DNA from: Candidatus Rhabdochlamydia oedothoracis
Lineage (GTDB): Bacteria > Chlamydiota > Chlamydiia > Chlamydiales > Rhabdochlamydiaceae
Length of the DNA stretch: 64,000 nucleotides
NCBI RefSeq assembly: GCF_019453995.1
Contig: NZ_CP075587.1
Location: forward strand, 186,001 to 250,000
Direction of reading: 5' to 3'
The position numbers and the translations under genes were made by a program. The notes under the pieces were generated by a model. The model saw nothing but the letters and a program-made list of their open reading frames with translations, was not told the DNA's origin and searched no databases. Of the stretch, positions 17,509 through 26,557 are shown one piece after another. Each line of letters starts with the position of its first letter. The first letter of the stretch is position 1.

Positions 17509-18732
17509 ATGTTTAATTTTACGTTTTTTTTCTTAGCAATTTGGAGTTTTTGCCTTTCTGTAACAGGGTTAGAGCTGAAACTAGGGGTCGATTGTTTATT
17601 TGAAGCGAACAATATTGTTAAATTACGGAATAAAAAACTAGGACTTATTACTAATCAAACAGGAGTCAACAGCAACCTTTCTTCTACCATCGAGTTATTT
17701 TTAAATCATGATACTCAGCTCATTGCTTTATTTGCGCCAGAGCATGGCTTATATGGTTTAGAACAAGCGGGTGTTAAAGTAGAACCGCAAAGTATTCATG
17801 GTTTGCCCGTATATAGTTTATACGGAGCCACTAGACGAGCTACTTCGAGCATGTTGCAAGGGATTGATCTACTAATTTTTGATATACAAGATATTGGATG
17901 CCGGTCTTATACTTACCTTACGACTCTTTGTTATATCTTAGAAGAGGCGGCTAAACATAAAATTTCAGTGATGGTATTAGATCGTCCTAACCCTATGGGA
18001 GGCTTGATTGTAGATGGGCCTATGTTAGAGAATAAATGGCGATCTTACATCGGATATATCAATGTTCCTTATTGTCATGGAATGACAATCGGAGAGCTAG
18101 CTTGTTATTTTAATCAAGAGTATCGCATTGGATGTGATTTAGAAGTAATCCGCATGAAGGGATGGCAAAGATCGATGTTCTTTAAAGATACGAAGTTATG
18201 TTGGATTCCTACAAGCCCTAATATTCCCGAGGCAGAAACCCCTTTATTTTATGCTTCCACTGGGATTTTAGGAGAGTTAGGAATCGCAAATATCGGTATA
18301 GGAAGCACTCTCCCTTTTAAAGTTGTAGGGGCTCCTTGGATCAATGCAAGGCAGTTTGCTAAAAAGCTAAATGCGCAGAAATTACCCGGAGTTATTTTTC
18401 ATCCCTGTTATTACCGCCCTCTTACAGGGCTTTATCAATCAGAGAATTGCGAAGGGGTTTTATTATTTATTCTCGATCATAAGATCTATAAGCCGCTTAG
18501 CGTACAGTATATGATCATAGGTCTTTTAAAAAGCCTTTATCGAGAACAGTTTACAAATAGACTTAAGCAACTAGGGACAGAAAGAAAGAAAAATTTTTGT
18601 AAAGCTAATGGAAATGAGCACATGCTTGAGATATTAAGTAACGAAGAGTATATTGCTTGGAAGCTAATTGGTTATCAATTCGAAGATCGTCAAAAGTTTT
18701 TAACAAAACGCAGTGCTTATTTGTTGTATTAA
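17509..18732 (+). CDS. namZ: NamZ-like exo-beta-N-acetylmuramidase (DUF1343)
   Basis: 407 residues with an N-terminal hydrophobic signal segment. DUF1343 motifs are clear: LGLITNQTG, ALFAPEHGLYG, DIQDIGCRSYTYLTTL, LDRPNPMGG and VPYCHGMTIGELACYFNQEY. Characterised NamZ enzymes remove terminal MurNAc from peptidoglycan fragments. In a chlamydia this would act on the thin division-ring peptidoglycan or on its turnover products in the periplasm (inference). No ribosome site is strong before the ATG. The next operon, groESL, starts 70-110 nt downstream with its own promoter. Confidence 0.88.
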   Translation: MFNFTFFFLAIWSFCLSVTGLELKLGVDCLFEANNIVKLRNKKLGLITNQTGVNSNLSSTIELFLNHDTQLIALFAPEHGLYGLEQAGVKVEPQSIHGLPVYSLYGATRRATSSMLQGIDLLIFDIQDIGCRSYTYLTTLCYILEEAAKHKISVMVLDRPNPMGGLIVDGPMLENKWRSYIGYINVPYCHGMTIGELACYFNQEYRIGCDLEVIRMKGWQRSMFFKDTKLCWIPTSPNIPEAETPLFYASTGILGELGIANIGIGSTLPFKVVGAPWINARQFAKKLNAQKLPGVIFHPCYYRPLTGLYQSENCEGVLLFILDHKIYKPLSVQYMIIGLLKSLYREQFTNRLKQLGTERKKNFCKANGNEHMLEILSNEEYIAWKLIGYQFEDRQKFLTKRSAYLLY

Positions 18733-18759
18733 TTAGCACTTGCAACTTTATTTTGCTAA
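18733..18759 (+). promoter_or_regulatory. degenerate CIRCE (HrcA operator) before groES
   Basis: TTAGCACTT, nine bases, then TTTTGCTAA. The consensus CIRCE is TTAGCACTC-N9-GAGTGCTAA, so the left arm differs at one base and the right arm keeps TGCTAA. The spacer length is exactly 9. It sits 17 nt upstream of the -35 box. Binding by HrcA is inferred. Confidence 0.72.
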
Positions 18760-18776
18760 AAAATGCTCTCTTTGTA

Positions 18777-18805
18777 TTGACAAAAATAGATTGTATTTGT
18801 AGGAT
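18777..18805 (+). promoter_or_regulatory. sigma-66/70-type promoter of groESL
   Basis: TTGACA at 18777-18782, 17 nt, then TAGGAT at 18800-18805; both boxes are close to consensus. The groES start lies 36 nt downstream of the -10 box. The CIRCE-like site is just upstream. Confidence 0.75.
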
Positions 18806-18841
18806 TTGCTATGCAAAATCAATAAAATGAGGAGTTATTTT

Positions 18842-19141
18842 ATGTCAGCTAATCATATGCAGCCACTTGGAGATAAAGTTCTTATAAAAAGAGCTAATGC
18901 TAAAAAATCCCAAAGTGGAATTCTATTACCAGAATCCGTGCAAGAAAAATCCCGAGAAGCAGAGGTTGTTGCAGTGGGCCTTGGTAAATATGATGAACAA
19001 GGCAAATTAAGACCCATGCATGTAAAAGTAGGAGATTGTATTCTTTTTTCTTCCTATGCTGGTACCGAAGTAAAAACAGAAGATGAGCAAGCTGAATATC
19101 TGATTATATCTCAAGATGATATTCTCGGAGTTCTTGTTTAA
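18842..19141 (+). CDS. groES: co-chaperonin GroES
   Basis: 99 residues, normal length. The heptameric lid of the GroEL chamber. MQPLGDKVLIKRANAKKSQSGILLPESV includes the mobile loop (residues ~20-35), and ILFSSYAGTEVK and DDILGVLV are conserved barrel strands. The ATG at 18842 has GGAG 8 nt upstream and fits the family start; the in-frame ATGs at 18806 and 18827 are rejected. It is 28 nt upstream of groEL in one operon. Confidence 0.97.
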   Translation: MSANHMQPLGDKVLIKRANAKKSQSGILLPESVQEKSREAEVVAVGLGKYDEQGKLRPMHVKVGDCILFSSYAGTEVKTEDEQAEYLIISQDDILGVLV

Positions 19142-19169
19142 ATTTTAAGCCTTAAAGGAGATATGCTAT

Positions 19170-20843
19170 ATGGCTAAAATGCTGCAATTTAATCAAGAAG
19201 CCCTAAAATCTATTTTAGAAGGGATGAAAAAACTAGCTAGAGCAGTAGCTGCAACAATGGGCCCCAAAGGTCGTAATGTTGTTATTAATAAAGGAGGGAA
19301 ATCACCTCTTTGTACCAAAGATGGAGTAACTGTTGCTCAAGAAATTTTCCTCAAAGATACCTTTGAAAATGTAGGAGCACAACTAGTCAAACAAGCTTCT
19401 AGTAAAGCATCAGATGTTGCAGGTGATGGTACAACAACCGCAATTGTTCTTGCCTATGCTATTTATAAAGAAGGAATGAAAAATGTGGGAGCTGGAGCAA
19501 ATCCAATGCTGCTGAAAAAAGGCATGGATAAAGCGGTTTCTCATCTGTTGGCCGCTTTAGACAAGTTGGCTACCCCTGTTGCAAGCAATGAAGAGATTAA
19601 GCAAATTGCGACAGTTTCTGCTAATAATGATGCCGAAATCGGAGAGATTATAGCTGCCGCCATGCAGAAAGTGGGTCAAGATGGCATAATCACCATTGCA
19701 GAAGCAAAGGGGATTGATACTCTCTTAAATGTTGTAGAAGGAATGCAGATTGATAAAGGATATCTCTCTCCCTACTTTGTGAATAATGCGGAAAAAATGA
19801 TCATTGAATATGAAAACCCTTTGATTTTGATAACGGATAAAAAATTATCACAAGCTAAGGAATTAGTTCCTATTCTTGAAAAAGTAAAAGAAATTCAACG
19901 ACCTTTATTAATTATCGCAGAGGATATGGAAGAAGAGGTGCTCACCACTTTAGTTATCAATAAACTAGGAGAATCTCCGCTACCTGTGTGTGCTATTGGG
20001 GCTCCTTCTTTTGGTGATAGGAGGAAAGCTCTTTTAGAAGATATAGCGATTCTTACGGGGGCTACTTTAATTACAGAGAACCTAGGACTTTTTGTAAAGA
20101 ATGTAGGTCTAGAAGTTCTTGGAACAGCAAAGAGCATTAAAATCTCCAAAGATTCCGCTACGATTATCGATGGTTTTGGCGATAAAAAAACGATTCAAGC
20201 TAGAATAGCTTTTTTACGAGCAGAAATTGAAAGAGAGACCTCAGACTATGCAAAACAGCATTTGGAAGAAAGATTGGCTAAATTATCTGGTGGGGTAGCT
20301 ATTATCAATGTAGGGGCTGGTACTGAAACCGCGCTTAAAGAAAAAAAAGAGCGTGTTGAAGATGCTCTACATGCAACTCGCGCTGCTGTTAAGGAAGGGG
20401 TTGTAGCAGGAGGAGGAGTTGCGCTTTTACGAGCTATTAAGACACTAGATTCTCTTATATGTAGCGGCGATGAAGCAGTCGGTGTAGAAATCATCCGTAG
20501 GGCTGCATTTGCTCCTACGGCTGCGATTGCTCATAATTGCGGCAAGCAAGGGGATTTGATTGCTGAAAAAGTGTTTGAGCAACATGGTAACTGGGGCTAT
20601 AATGGCCTTACAGATCAATTTAGCGATTTAGTTTTAGATGGAGTCATCGATCCAGTGCGTGTGACAAAAAGCGCTCTTATACACGCCACTTCTGTTTCCA
20701 GCATGTTATTAACAATTAATGCTGTAATTACAGAAAAACCCAAACCCAAATCAAAAGCGGTTCCTTCTATGCCTAATATGGATGGTATGATGGGCGGTGG
20801 TATGGGAGGTATGATGGGTGATATGGGAGGTATGGGTTTTTAA
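19170..20843 (+). CDS. groEL: chaperonin GroEL
   Basis: 557 residues, slightly longer than usual. ATP-dependent protein-folding chamber. ATP site motifs ATMGPKGRNVVI and DVAGDGTTTAIVLA include the catalytic Asp; GVVAGGGVALLRA and the C-terminal GGM tail (GMMGGGMGGMMGDMGG) are typical. AAGGAG precedes the ATG by 8 nt. Chlamydiae carry several groEL paralogs; pairing with groES and the CIRCE-like site suggest that this is the housekeeping, heat-inducible copy. Confidence 0.97.
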   Translation: MAKMLQFNQEALKSILEGMKKLARAVAATMGPKGRNVVINKGGKSPLCTKDGVTVAQEIFLKDTFENVGAQLVKQASSKASDVAGDGTTTAIVLAYAIYKEGMKNVGAGANPMLLKKGMDKAVSHLLAALDKLATPVASNEEIKQIATVSANNDAEIGEIIAAAMQKVGQDGIITIAEAKGIDTLLNVVEGMQIDKGYLSPYFVNNAEKMIIEYENPLILITDKKLSQAKELVPILEKVKEIQRPLLIIAEDMEEEVLTTLVINKLGESPLPVCAIGAPSFGDRRKALLEDIAILTGATLITENLGLFVKNVGLEVLGTAKSIKISKDSATIIDGFGDKKTIQARIAFLRAEIERETSDYAKQHLEERLAKLSGGVAIINVGAGTETALKEKKERVEDALHATRAAVKEGVVAGGGVALLRAIKTLDSLICSGDEAVGVEIIRRAAFAPTAAIAHNCGKQGDLIAEKVFEQHGNWGYNGLTDQFSDLVLDGVIDPVRVTKSALIHATSVSSMLLTINAVITEKPKPKSKAVPSMPNMDGMMGGGMGGMMGDMGGMGF

Positions 20844-20873
20844 GTATATAAATCTTTAGTTTTCTTACCTCAT

Positions 20874-20906
20874 AAAAAAAGGATCTTTATAAGGATCCTT
20901 TTTTAT
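20874..20906 (+). terminator. rho-independent terminator after groEL
   Basis: AAAAAAGGATC, a 7-nt loop, then GGATCCTTTTTT: an A-rich/U-rich stem of ~11 bp followed by a T run, 30 nt after the groEL stop. Confidence 0.8.
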
Positions 20907-21008
20907 ATTCATAATTAATTTTTTTGTTTACTTAAAATGTTTAAAAAATTTACCTCCCAACAGTGAATTTAAGTAGATATCTAAATTTGCTCAAAAAACA
21001 GGTGGTAT

Positions 21009-21258
21009 ATGGATGCTAAAGAGCTGCAGGAGATCGATTTTTTCTTACAAGCAAGCGAGCAATTTATATCCAATCAGCAGAGAAAGAAATTCTGCTTGAT
21101 GAAGAAGCTCCTATTATGGAAGAAATCATTGACTCGTGGCAGGATCTTTATCAAAGTATAAAACAACTGCAAGATCTATGGGAAAAAAGGTCTTCTTTTC
21201 ATAGAGATTATAAGATAGATCTTTTAAATCGCATGAAACAAGAATCTTCTTTTGTATA
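21009..21258 (+). pseudogene. small frameshifted gene, unknown
   Basis: AGGTGG precedes an ATG at 21009 that reads MDAKELQEIDFFLQASE. A frameshift near 21060 leads to a second open frame (AIYIQSAEKEILLDEEAPIM, then IDSWQDLYQSIKQLQDLWEK). That frame would end SSFV-stop at the point where the 103-bp element inserted. It is acidic and probably helical. I do not recognise the family. Confidence 0.45.
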
Positions 21259-21361
21259 TAGTGGTTCCGATTCAATCGCATAGAAAAATATAGGATTAAC
21301 GACAAGTTTCAAGTCGTTGACTTGAACCCCATTAAGCTAGCCGTTTGAATTGGCACTACTA
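21259..21361 (+). mobile_element. 103-bp IS630-derived element (MITE-like), copy 1
   Basis: The first ~30 bp match the left end of the IS630 at 7771 and the last ~70 bp match its right end, with everything between deleted. TA flanks lie at 21257-21258 and 21362-21363. Two further copies of the same length are at 23940 and 52143. Confidence 0.9.
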
Positions 21362-21363
21362 TA

Positions 21364-21530
21364 ATGCATATGCTGAAAAAGCTTGTGGTTCATCTTCTTG
21401 TGGTAAAGAGGGGATCCCCACGTACGATGGAGGTAAATCAGTGGCTGTAGGCTCTAGTTCAAATGGGGGGTTTAAATCTACCGCTGTGTATTCCACCGGT
21501 AGGTCAACGAGTAACTGCAGCATTTCGTAA
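21364..21530 (+). pseudogene. Cys/Ser-rich C-terminal fragment
   Basis: Open frame after the element: AYAEKACGSSSCGKEGIP, TYDGGKSVAVGSSSNGG, then TSNCSIS and a stop. It is one base out of frame with the frame before the element, so it is either a second decayed gene or the shifted end of the first. Function unknown. Confidence 0.35.
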
Positions 21531-21546
21531 AAAGTTTTAGTTCTTA

Positions 21547-21579
21547 TAAAATCGCTCTTGAAATAACAAAAGCGATCTT
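21547..21579 (-). terminator. possible terminator of glyS
   Basis: On the minus strand GATCGCTTTTG and CAAGAGCGAT form a ~10-bp stem with one wobble pair, followed by TTTTAT, just after the glyS stop. Confidence 0.45.
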
Positions 21580-21586
21580 AAGTAGA

Positions 21587-22951
21587 TTAAAAGAAGTTTT
21601 TAATGAAGTAAATGAGTTCTTTAACTGCAATTCTTTGTTGTTGCATCGAATCGCGGTCTCTAATCGTAACCGTTTCTTCTGTGTTTTCAAAAGTATCAAA
21701 ATCCACTGTAATACAAAGTGGTGTTCCAATCTCATCGTTACGGCGATAGGCTTTACCTACATTCCCCGTATCTTCATATTTAATACGACCAATACCTAGT
21801 TTTTGTAGGAAATGCTTAATTTCTTTAGCTTTTGTCACAATTTTTTCATTATTGCGAGCTAAAGGAACAACAGCTACTTTAATCGGAGCTAGATGAGGTT
21901 TTAGCTTTAGAACAATACGCTTTTGTCCTTCTGGTAATAATTCTTCTGTGAAAGCCTGTGTTAGAATAGCTAATACTCCACGATCTAAACCAGCAGAGGG
22001 TTCAATCACAAAAGGGATGATGTATTCTTTGGTTTGAGGATCTTGAATGCCAAGTTTTGTATTGGAATCGCTGTTAGTTGCTACATTAGCAAATAAAGTA
22101 AATTCTTCTTTAGCTTTGGTATGGGATCCTAAATCAAAATCCGTTCGATTGGCTATTCCTTCTAATTCTTCAAACCCATGTGGAAATCTATATAAAATAT
22201 CAGTAGTAGCCTTTGAATAATGCGCTAATTCTTCTTTTTTTTGTGGTTGTAATTGAAGGTTTTCTGCCTGAAGACCTTGCTTTTTCCACCAATTTAACCG
22301 ATTTTCTACCCAGACTTTATGCCAGGTTTCGTCTTCCCCTGGTTTTACAAAAAACTCGAGTTCCATTTGCTCAAATTCACGCACTCTAAAAATGAAATTT
22401 TTAGGAGTAACCTCATTACGGAATGCTTTTCCAATTTGTGCAATACCAAAGGGTAGTTTTCTTGAGGTTGCATCCACTACGTGTTTGAAATTGGTAAAGA
22501 TGCTCTGTGCTGTTTCTGGACGAAGATAAGCGAAGCTTGTCTCATTATCAACAGGTCCTAAATTCGTACGAAACATCAAATTAAAATTGCGCGGCTGTGT
22601 TAAGTCTTTAGATCCGCAATGATCGCATTTATGATCAACAATATGATCTGCTCTCATGCGATGTTTACACTGACGACAATCTACCATGGGATCGGTAAAG
22701 GTGTCCTCGTGACCAGAGTATTTCAGTGTTAGGCGATGGGTAATAATCGAGCAATCTAAACCCTCAATATCATCTCTTTCATAGACAATAGATTTCCACC
22801 AGGCTGATTTCAAGTGATTTTTTAGTTCAACTCCTAGAGGTCCATAATCATATATCCCTTGAAGACCTCCATAAATTTCTGAGCTTTGAAAGATAAAACC
22901 TCTTCTTTTACAAAGAGCTACAATGTCATCCATCGATATTTTGCTGTCCAT
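21587..22951 (-). CDS. glyS: glycyl-tRNA synthetase, alpha2 type
   Basis: 454 residues, class II synthetase that charges tRNA-Gly. Motifs: [20 protein letters not shown] at the N-terminus, a zinc-like CRQC...CDHCG segment near residue 95-120, [30 protein letters not shown] (motif 2 region) and [17 protein letters not shown] (motif 3). An anticodon-binding domain forms the C-terminus. This is the homodimeric archaeal/eukaryal-like form, unlike the fused GlyQ-GlyS known from Chlamydia trachomatis. GGGAG lies 8 nt before the ATG. IS debris lies upstream. Confidence 0.95.
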   Translation of the reverse strand: MDSKISMDDIVALCKRRGFIFQSSEIYGGLQGIYDYGPLGVELKNHLKSAWWKSIVYERDDIEGLDCSIITHRLTLKYSGHEDTFTDPMVDCRQCKHRMRADHIVDHKCDHCGSKDLTQPRNFNLMFRTNLGPVDNETSFAYLRPETAQSIFTNFKHVVDATSRKLPFGIAQIGKAFRNEVTPKNFIFRVREFEQMELEFFVKPGEDETWHKVWVENRLNWWKKQGLQAENLQLQPQKKEELAHYSKATTDILYRFPHGFEELEGIANRTDFDLGSHTKAKEEFTLFANVATNSDSNTKLGIQDPQTKEYIIPFVIEPSAGLDRGVLAILTQAFTEELLPEGQKRIVLKLKPHLAPIKVAVVPLARNNEKIVTKAKEIKHFLQKLGIGRIKYEDTGNVGKAYRRNDEIGTPLCITVDFDTFENTEETVTIRDRDSMQQQRIAVKELIYFIKNFF

Positions 22952-23018
22952 TTTTTCTCCCAGATCAGTTGAGCTATGATTATAGTTACTCTAGTATTTT
23001 TGGGAAAAGAATAGCTAA

Positions 23019-23856
23019 GAGCCTGTTTAAAATCTTTTCAAAAGTAGAGCAATAAAAGCAAGAACCACCATATTCAGGCTTGCATGTAGTTTTCTTTCCC
23101 AATTTTTCCATAGCCTGCGACATTTTTCTATCCACGCAAAAGAACGCTCTACAACCCATCTTTTGGGAATAACTGTAAAAGTATGAAGTGTATTTCTTTT
23201 GGCTATTTCTAATATACATCCTAATATCTCCTGCACACTCTTTACAAATTTTTCTCCAGAATATTCTCCAATGGTTTTTATGTAGTGAAAATGCTTCTAT
23301 ACACCCATTTCTGTCAGTGATATTAGCAGTGGTAATGTGAATCGCATGAGGGAGCCCTTGGGTATCGACTGCTATATGTCTTTTTATTCCTGATATTTTT
23401 TTCCCTGCATCATATCCTTATCTTCTCCGCTGTATCAGTATTTTTAACACTTTGAGCATCAATAATTACAAAGCTTGTTTTCTCTTTCCGAGCACTGCTT
23501 TTTCTGACCTCGCCAACCAATTTTTTTTAAAACTATTTCAAGAATACTCTTAGAATTTTTATCATCTTTTTTATTCCAAAAATGGAAATAATAATAACAT
23601 AATTCCCATTTAGGATATTCTATGGGTAACATACGCCACTGGCAACCACTTTTTAAAATGTACAAAATTCCACAAAAAATATCATATAGATCAACTCTTC
23701 GTGGACGTGTTTTTTTGCATGTAGACTCAAGTATTAAATGGATTTTGCTAAATTGTTTACGAGAAATATCGCTTGGATAAGAGCGGGTCATAACTACCTC
23801 CAAAGGTTTTATGAAAACTATCATTATACCTTAATGAGAAGATTTTAAACAGGCTC
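23019..23856 (-). mobile_element. IS5-A, near full length, inactive
   Basis: 838 bp with both terminal repeats and TAA duplications (23016-23018, 23857-23859). orfA (121 residues as an open frame, 23459-23824) is intact. orfB carries a ~28-bp deletion near 23270 and a frameshift near 23415, so the catalytic domain is broken. Confidence 0.88.
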
Positions 23857-23939
23857 TAAGAATAGGGCTTTCCAAGAGTTATATGAAAATTGTATTTTAC
23901 TTTATTTCTGTTAAATTTGTATCCTCTTAGGGGTGTCTA

Positions 23940-24042
23940 TAGTGGTTCCGATTCAATCGCATAGAAAAATATAGGATTAACGACAAGTTTCAAGTCGTTG
24001 ACTTGAACCCCATTAAGCTAGCCGTTTGAATTGACACTACTA
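23940..24042 (+). mobile_element. 103-bp IS630-derived element, copy 2
   Basis: Same length and orientation as copies 1 and 3; TA at 23938-23939 and 24043-24044. It lies in a non-coding stretch between an IS5-A copy and the 24185 gene. Confidence 0.9.
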
Positions 24043-24184
24043 TATAACAAAAAGATATAAAACTAGGAATATTAGTAGTTTTTTAGAAAAAGCTATCATT
24101 ACAATCATTTTTTTACTCAAATGTCCTATCTTTTTTATGAAAAATTTTTAAAAGAAAAACCTGATTAGACGCAAGAAGAACTAA

Positions 24185-24652
24185 ATGAAAATAGTGCAAC
24201 ACTTACGATCAGCTTGGCAAAATGACTCTTTTTACATGCAAACAACTTCTAAAAATGCAGCTGATATCTTTGAAGCTGGAGTAGTTGGATGCATAACAGG
24301 TCGTATTACTCGGGTTATTTCCCCAAGAGATGGAGCGATTTATTCAATGGCTGATAATGCTTCTGGTATTTTTGTCAAGTTTATCGAAAACAAGTTTTTA
24401 AAAGAGCCTCTTATGTCTGATAAAGATCTAGAAAAAAACTTAAGAGTTCTTGTAGGAATGTATTTAACGAACTATTTTAGGATAAGCATCTGTTCTTTAA
24501 TAAGAGTGAGGGGTTTAGAAATTTTTGATTTTAATTTTGGTTTTAATAAAGCTAACATAAGATTTATCTGTGTAAAATTTGCTGTAAATGTAGTAATCAA
24601 AAATACACTAGACCTCTTGCATAACCTGAACTTTAAAGCTCGCAATTTGTAA
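24185..24652 (+). CDS. unknown protein with IS-derived C-terminus
   Basis: 155 residues. The sequence has no catalytic motif that I recognise. ADIFEAGVVGCITGRITRVI and RDGAIYSMADNASG look like a conserved globular segment; the second half is basic and partly hydrophobic. The last ~14 residues (from LDLLHN) are encoded by the left end of a dead ISL2-like element starting at 24610, so the native C-terminus is lost. Ribosome site weak (AAGAAG). An overlapping frame from 24121 (MSYLFYEKFLKEKPD, then a stop) may be the relic of another gene. Confidence 0.5.
   Translation: MKIVQHLRSAWQNDSFYMQTTSKNAADIFEAGVVGCITGRITRVISPRDGAIYSMADNASGIFVKFIENKFLKEPLMSDKDLEKNLRVLVGMYLTNYFRISICSLIRVRGLEIFDFNFGFNKANIRFICVKFAVNVVIKNTLDLLHNLNFKARNL
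24610..24650 (+). mobile_element. end fragment of the ISL2-like element
   Basis: AGACCTCTTGCATAACC matches the terminal repeat AGATCTCTTGCATAAC found at 49891, 38527 and 62800. Only ~40 bp remain before the IS5-A fragment. Confidence 0.6.
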
Positions 24653-25001
24653 TTATTATTTCCATCTTTGGAATAAAAAAGAGGATAAAAATTCTAAGAC
24701 TATTCTTAAAATAGTTTTTAAAAAAATGGGTTGGCGAAGTCAGAAAAAGCAGTGGTTGGAAAGAGAAAACAAGCTTTGTAATTATTGATGCTCAAATTGT
24801 TAAAAATGTAGAAATAGCCAAAAGAAATGCACTTCATACTTTTACAGTCATTCCTAGAAGATGGGTTGTAGAGCGTTCTTTTGCATGGATAGAAAAATGT
24901 CGCAGGCTATGGAAAAATTGCGAAAGAAAACTATGTACAATCCTGAATATGGTGGTTCTCGCTTTTATTGCTCTACTTTTGAAAAGATTTTAAACGGGAT
25001 C
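24651..25001 (+). mobile_element. IS5-A remnant, internally deleted
   Basis: Joins the end of orfA to the last third of orfB (RWVVERSFAWIEKCRR readable) and ends in a mutated terminal repeat AAACGGGATC. No function is left. The 227 nt up to the tRNA gene show nothing else that I can support. Confidence 0.8.
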
Positions 25002-25228
25002 TTAGTAAAAATCTGTTGAATTATCTTTTCTGCATAAAGAGGTGCTGAAATTTGTGAGAGGTAAAAGGCAAGGATTAACATGCGTTTCAAGAGCGATCTC
25101 CTAGGATTTTTAAACAAGAGCATGGCAAGAATGAAAAAAAAGTATAAAAAAAGGTTCTCTTAAAGAGCTCATTTAAAATAAAACGCTCTTGCTGAAAATC
25201 AAGTAAATCGGGATGATGTATCCCCTAT

Positions 25229-25302
25229 GCACTGGTAGCTCAGCTGGATAGAGCACCCGGCTACGAACCGGGAGGTCGGAGGTTCGAATCCTCTCTGGTG
25301 CA
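25229..25302 (+). tRNA. tRNA-Arg (anticodon ACG)
   Basis: 74 nt folding as a cloverleaf: acceptor GCACTGG/TCTGGTGC, D-arm GCTCAGCTGGATAGAGC, anticodon arm CCCGG-CTACGAA-CCGGG with ACG, T-arm GGAGG-TTCGAAT-CCTCT. The CCA end is not encoded. It reads CGN arginine codons after A34-to-I editing by TadA. Confidence 0.97.
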
Positions 25303-25325
25303 TTTTTTTCTATAGAGAGCTATCT

Positions 25326-25976
25326 ATGATCGTAAAAAGATTTTCAACCGGGCCAATAGATACGAATAGCTATTTGCTTAGCTGCCCATCTTTTAAGTCA
25401 GCTGTTGTAATTGATGTAGGACAGGATAGTGCTACAGAGCTTAGCTCTTATGCAGAAGAGCACCAATTAACACTGGAAAAAATTCTTCTTACTCATTCTC
25501 ATTGGGATCATATTGCAGACGTTGTTTGCCTAAAAAATCATTTGGATATACCGGTTTATATACACCAAGATGATGAAACTAATGTCATAAATCCTGGTTC
25601 TGATGGGCTTCCTCTCTTTATTCCTATTCAAGGAGTAAAAGTAGATCATCATCTAAAAGATGGTGAAGTGGTTAATGTAGGAGATCTGCACATTCAAGTC
25701 ATTCATACTCCAGGCCACACTCCGGGAGGTGTATGTTTTTATCTGGAGAAACAGAAAATCCTCTTTTCAGGAGATACCCTATTTCAAGGAGCTATTGGTC
25801 GAATGGATTTGCCAACAGCATGCCCTACCCTTACAATGATAGAATCTTTAAAAAAATTAGGAGCTCTTCCACAAGAGACTATTGTCTATCCAGGGCATGG
25901 GGATAAAACTACAATTAAGCAAGAACTTTCAAACATTCATGCAATGGAAAAACTTTTACACAAGAGGACGTTATGA
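25326..25976 (+). CDS. metallo-beta-lactamase fold hydrolase (glyoxalase II-like)
   Basis: 216 residues. Zinc-binding motif THSHWDHIAD (HxHxDH), then HTPGHTPGG, SGDTLFQGAIGRMDLP and YPGHGDKTT supply the remaining His and Asp ligands. This is the YcbL/GloB-like subgroup without the long C-terminal substrate domain; it probably cleaves thioesters such as S-lactoylglutathione or related substrates, but the exact substrate is open. It overlaps the peroxiredoxin start by 4 nt (ATGA), so the two are translationally coupled and may serve redox or electrophile stress together. Confidence 0.88.
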   Translation: MIVKRFSTGPIDTNSYLLSCPSFKSAVVIDVGQDSATELSSYAEEHQLTLEKILLTHSHWDHIADVVCLKNHLDIPVYIHQDDETNVINPGSDGLPLFIPIQGVKVDHHLKDGEVVNVGDLHIQVIHTPGHTPGGVCFYLEKQKILFSGDTLFQGAIGRMDLPTACPTLTMIESLKKLGALPQETIVYPGHGDKTTIKQELSNIHAMEKLLHKRTL

Positions 25977-26557
25977 GTCGTTTACTGATTGGAAAAAAAG
26001 CCCCTTCTTTTAGGGCAAAGGCTGCACAAGGGGATAAAATAATAGATGGGTTTTCTTTAGATGATTTTTTAGGGCAATATGTTGTGCTTTTCTTCTACCC
26101 TTTAGATTTCACTTTTGTTTGTCCAACAGAGGTGCACGCTTTTCAAGAAGCCCTTCAACAATTTAAGCAAAGAAATGCTCAAGTAATTGGTTGCTCGGTG
26201 GATAGTGGATTTTCTCATCTAGCTTGGCTTTCTACTCCTAAAGCTAAAGGTGGTATTGAAGGGATAGAATATCCGATTATTTCTGATCTGAATAAGAAAA
26301 TAGCTAATGATTATGGCGTATTGCATGAAGAAGAAGGAATTGCTTATCGAGGTTTGTTCTTAATTGATCGTCAAGGAATGATACGTCATCTTTTAATCAA
26401 TGATTTCCCCATTGGACGTTCTGTAGAAGAGGTTTTGCGTATTTTAGATGCATTAATCTGCTTTGAAATGCATGGAGAGGTTTGCCCTGCTAATTGGAGC
26501 GTGGGTAAAAAAACCATGCAACCGGATGCAGTGGGATTGGTTCATTATTTTAGCTAA
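25973..26557 (+). CDS. ahpC: 2-Cys peroxiredoxin (AhpC/TSA family)
   Basis: 194 residues, normal length. Thiol peroxidase that reduces H2O2, organic peroxides and peroxynitrite. The peroxidatic Cys is in DFTFVCPTEVHAF (near residue 50) and the resolving Cys in GEVCPANW (near residue 170), the typical 2-Cys arrangement; the C-terminal tail resembles the AhpC/Prx1 class. The reductant is probably a thioredoxin. Coupled to the upstream hydrolase gene; its stop overlaps the convergent gene by 4 nt. Confidence 0.94.
   Translation: MSRLLIGKKAPSFRAKAAQGDKIIDGFSLDDFLGQYVVLFFYPLDFTFVCPTEVHAFQEALQQFKQRNAQVIGCSVDSGFSHLAWLSTPKAKGGIEGIEYPIISDLNKKIANDYGVLHEEEGIAYRGLFLIDRQGMIRHLLINDFPIGRSVEEVLRILDALICFEMHGEVCPANWSVGKKTMQPDAVGLVHYFS

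Noticed and set aside
24121-24184. Short frame MSYLFYEKFLKEKPD with its own ATG
   Set aside because: Stops after 15 codons and overlaps the longer frame; kept only as a remark.
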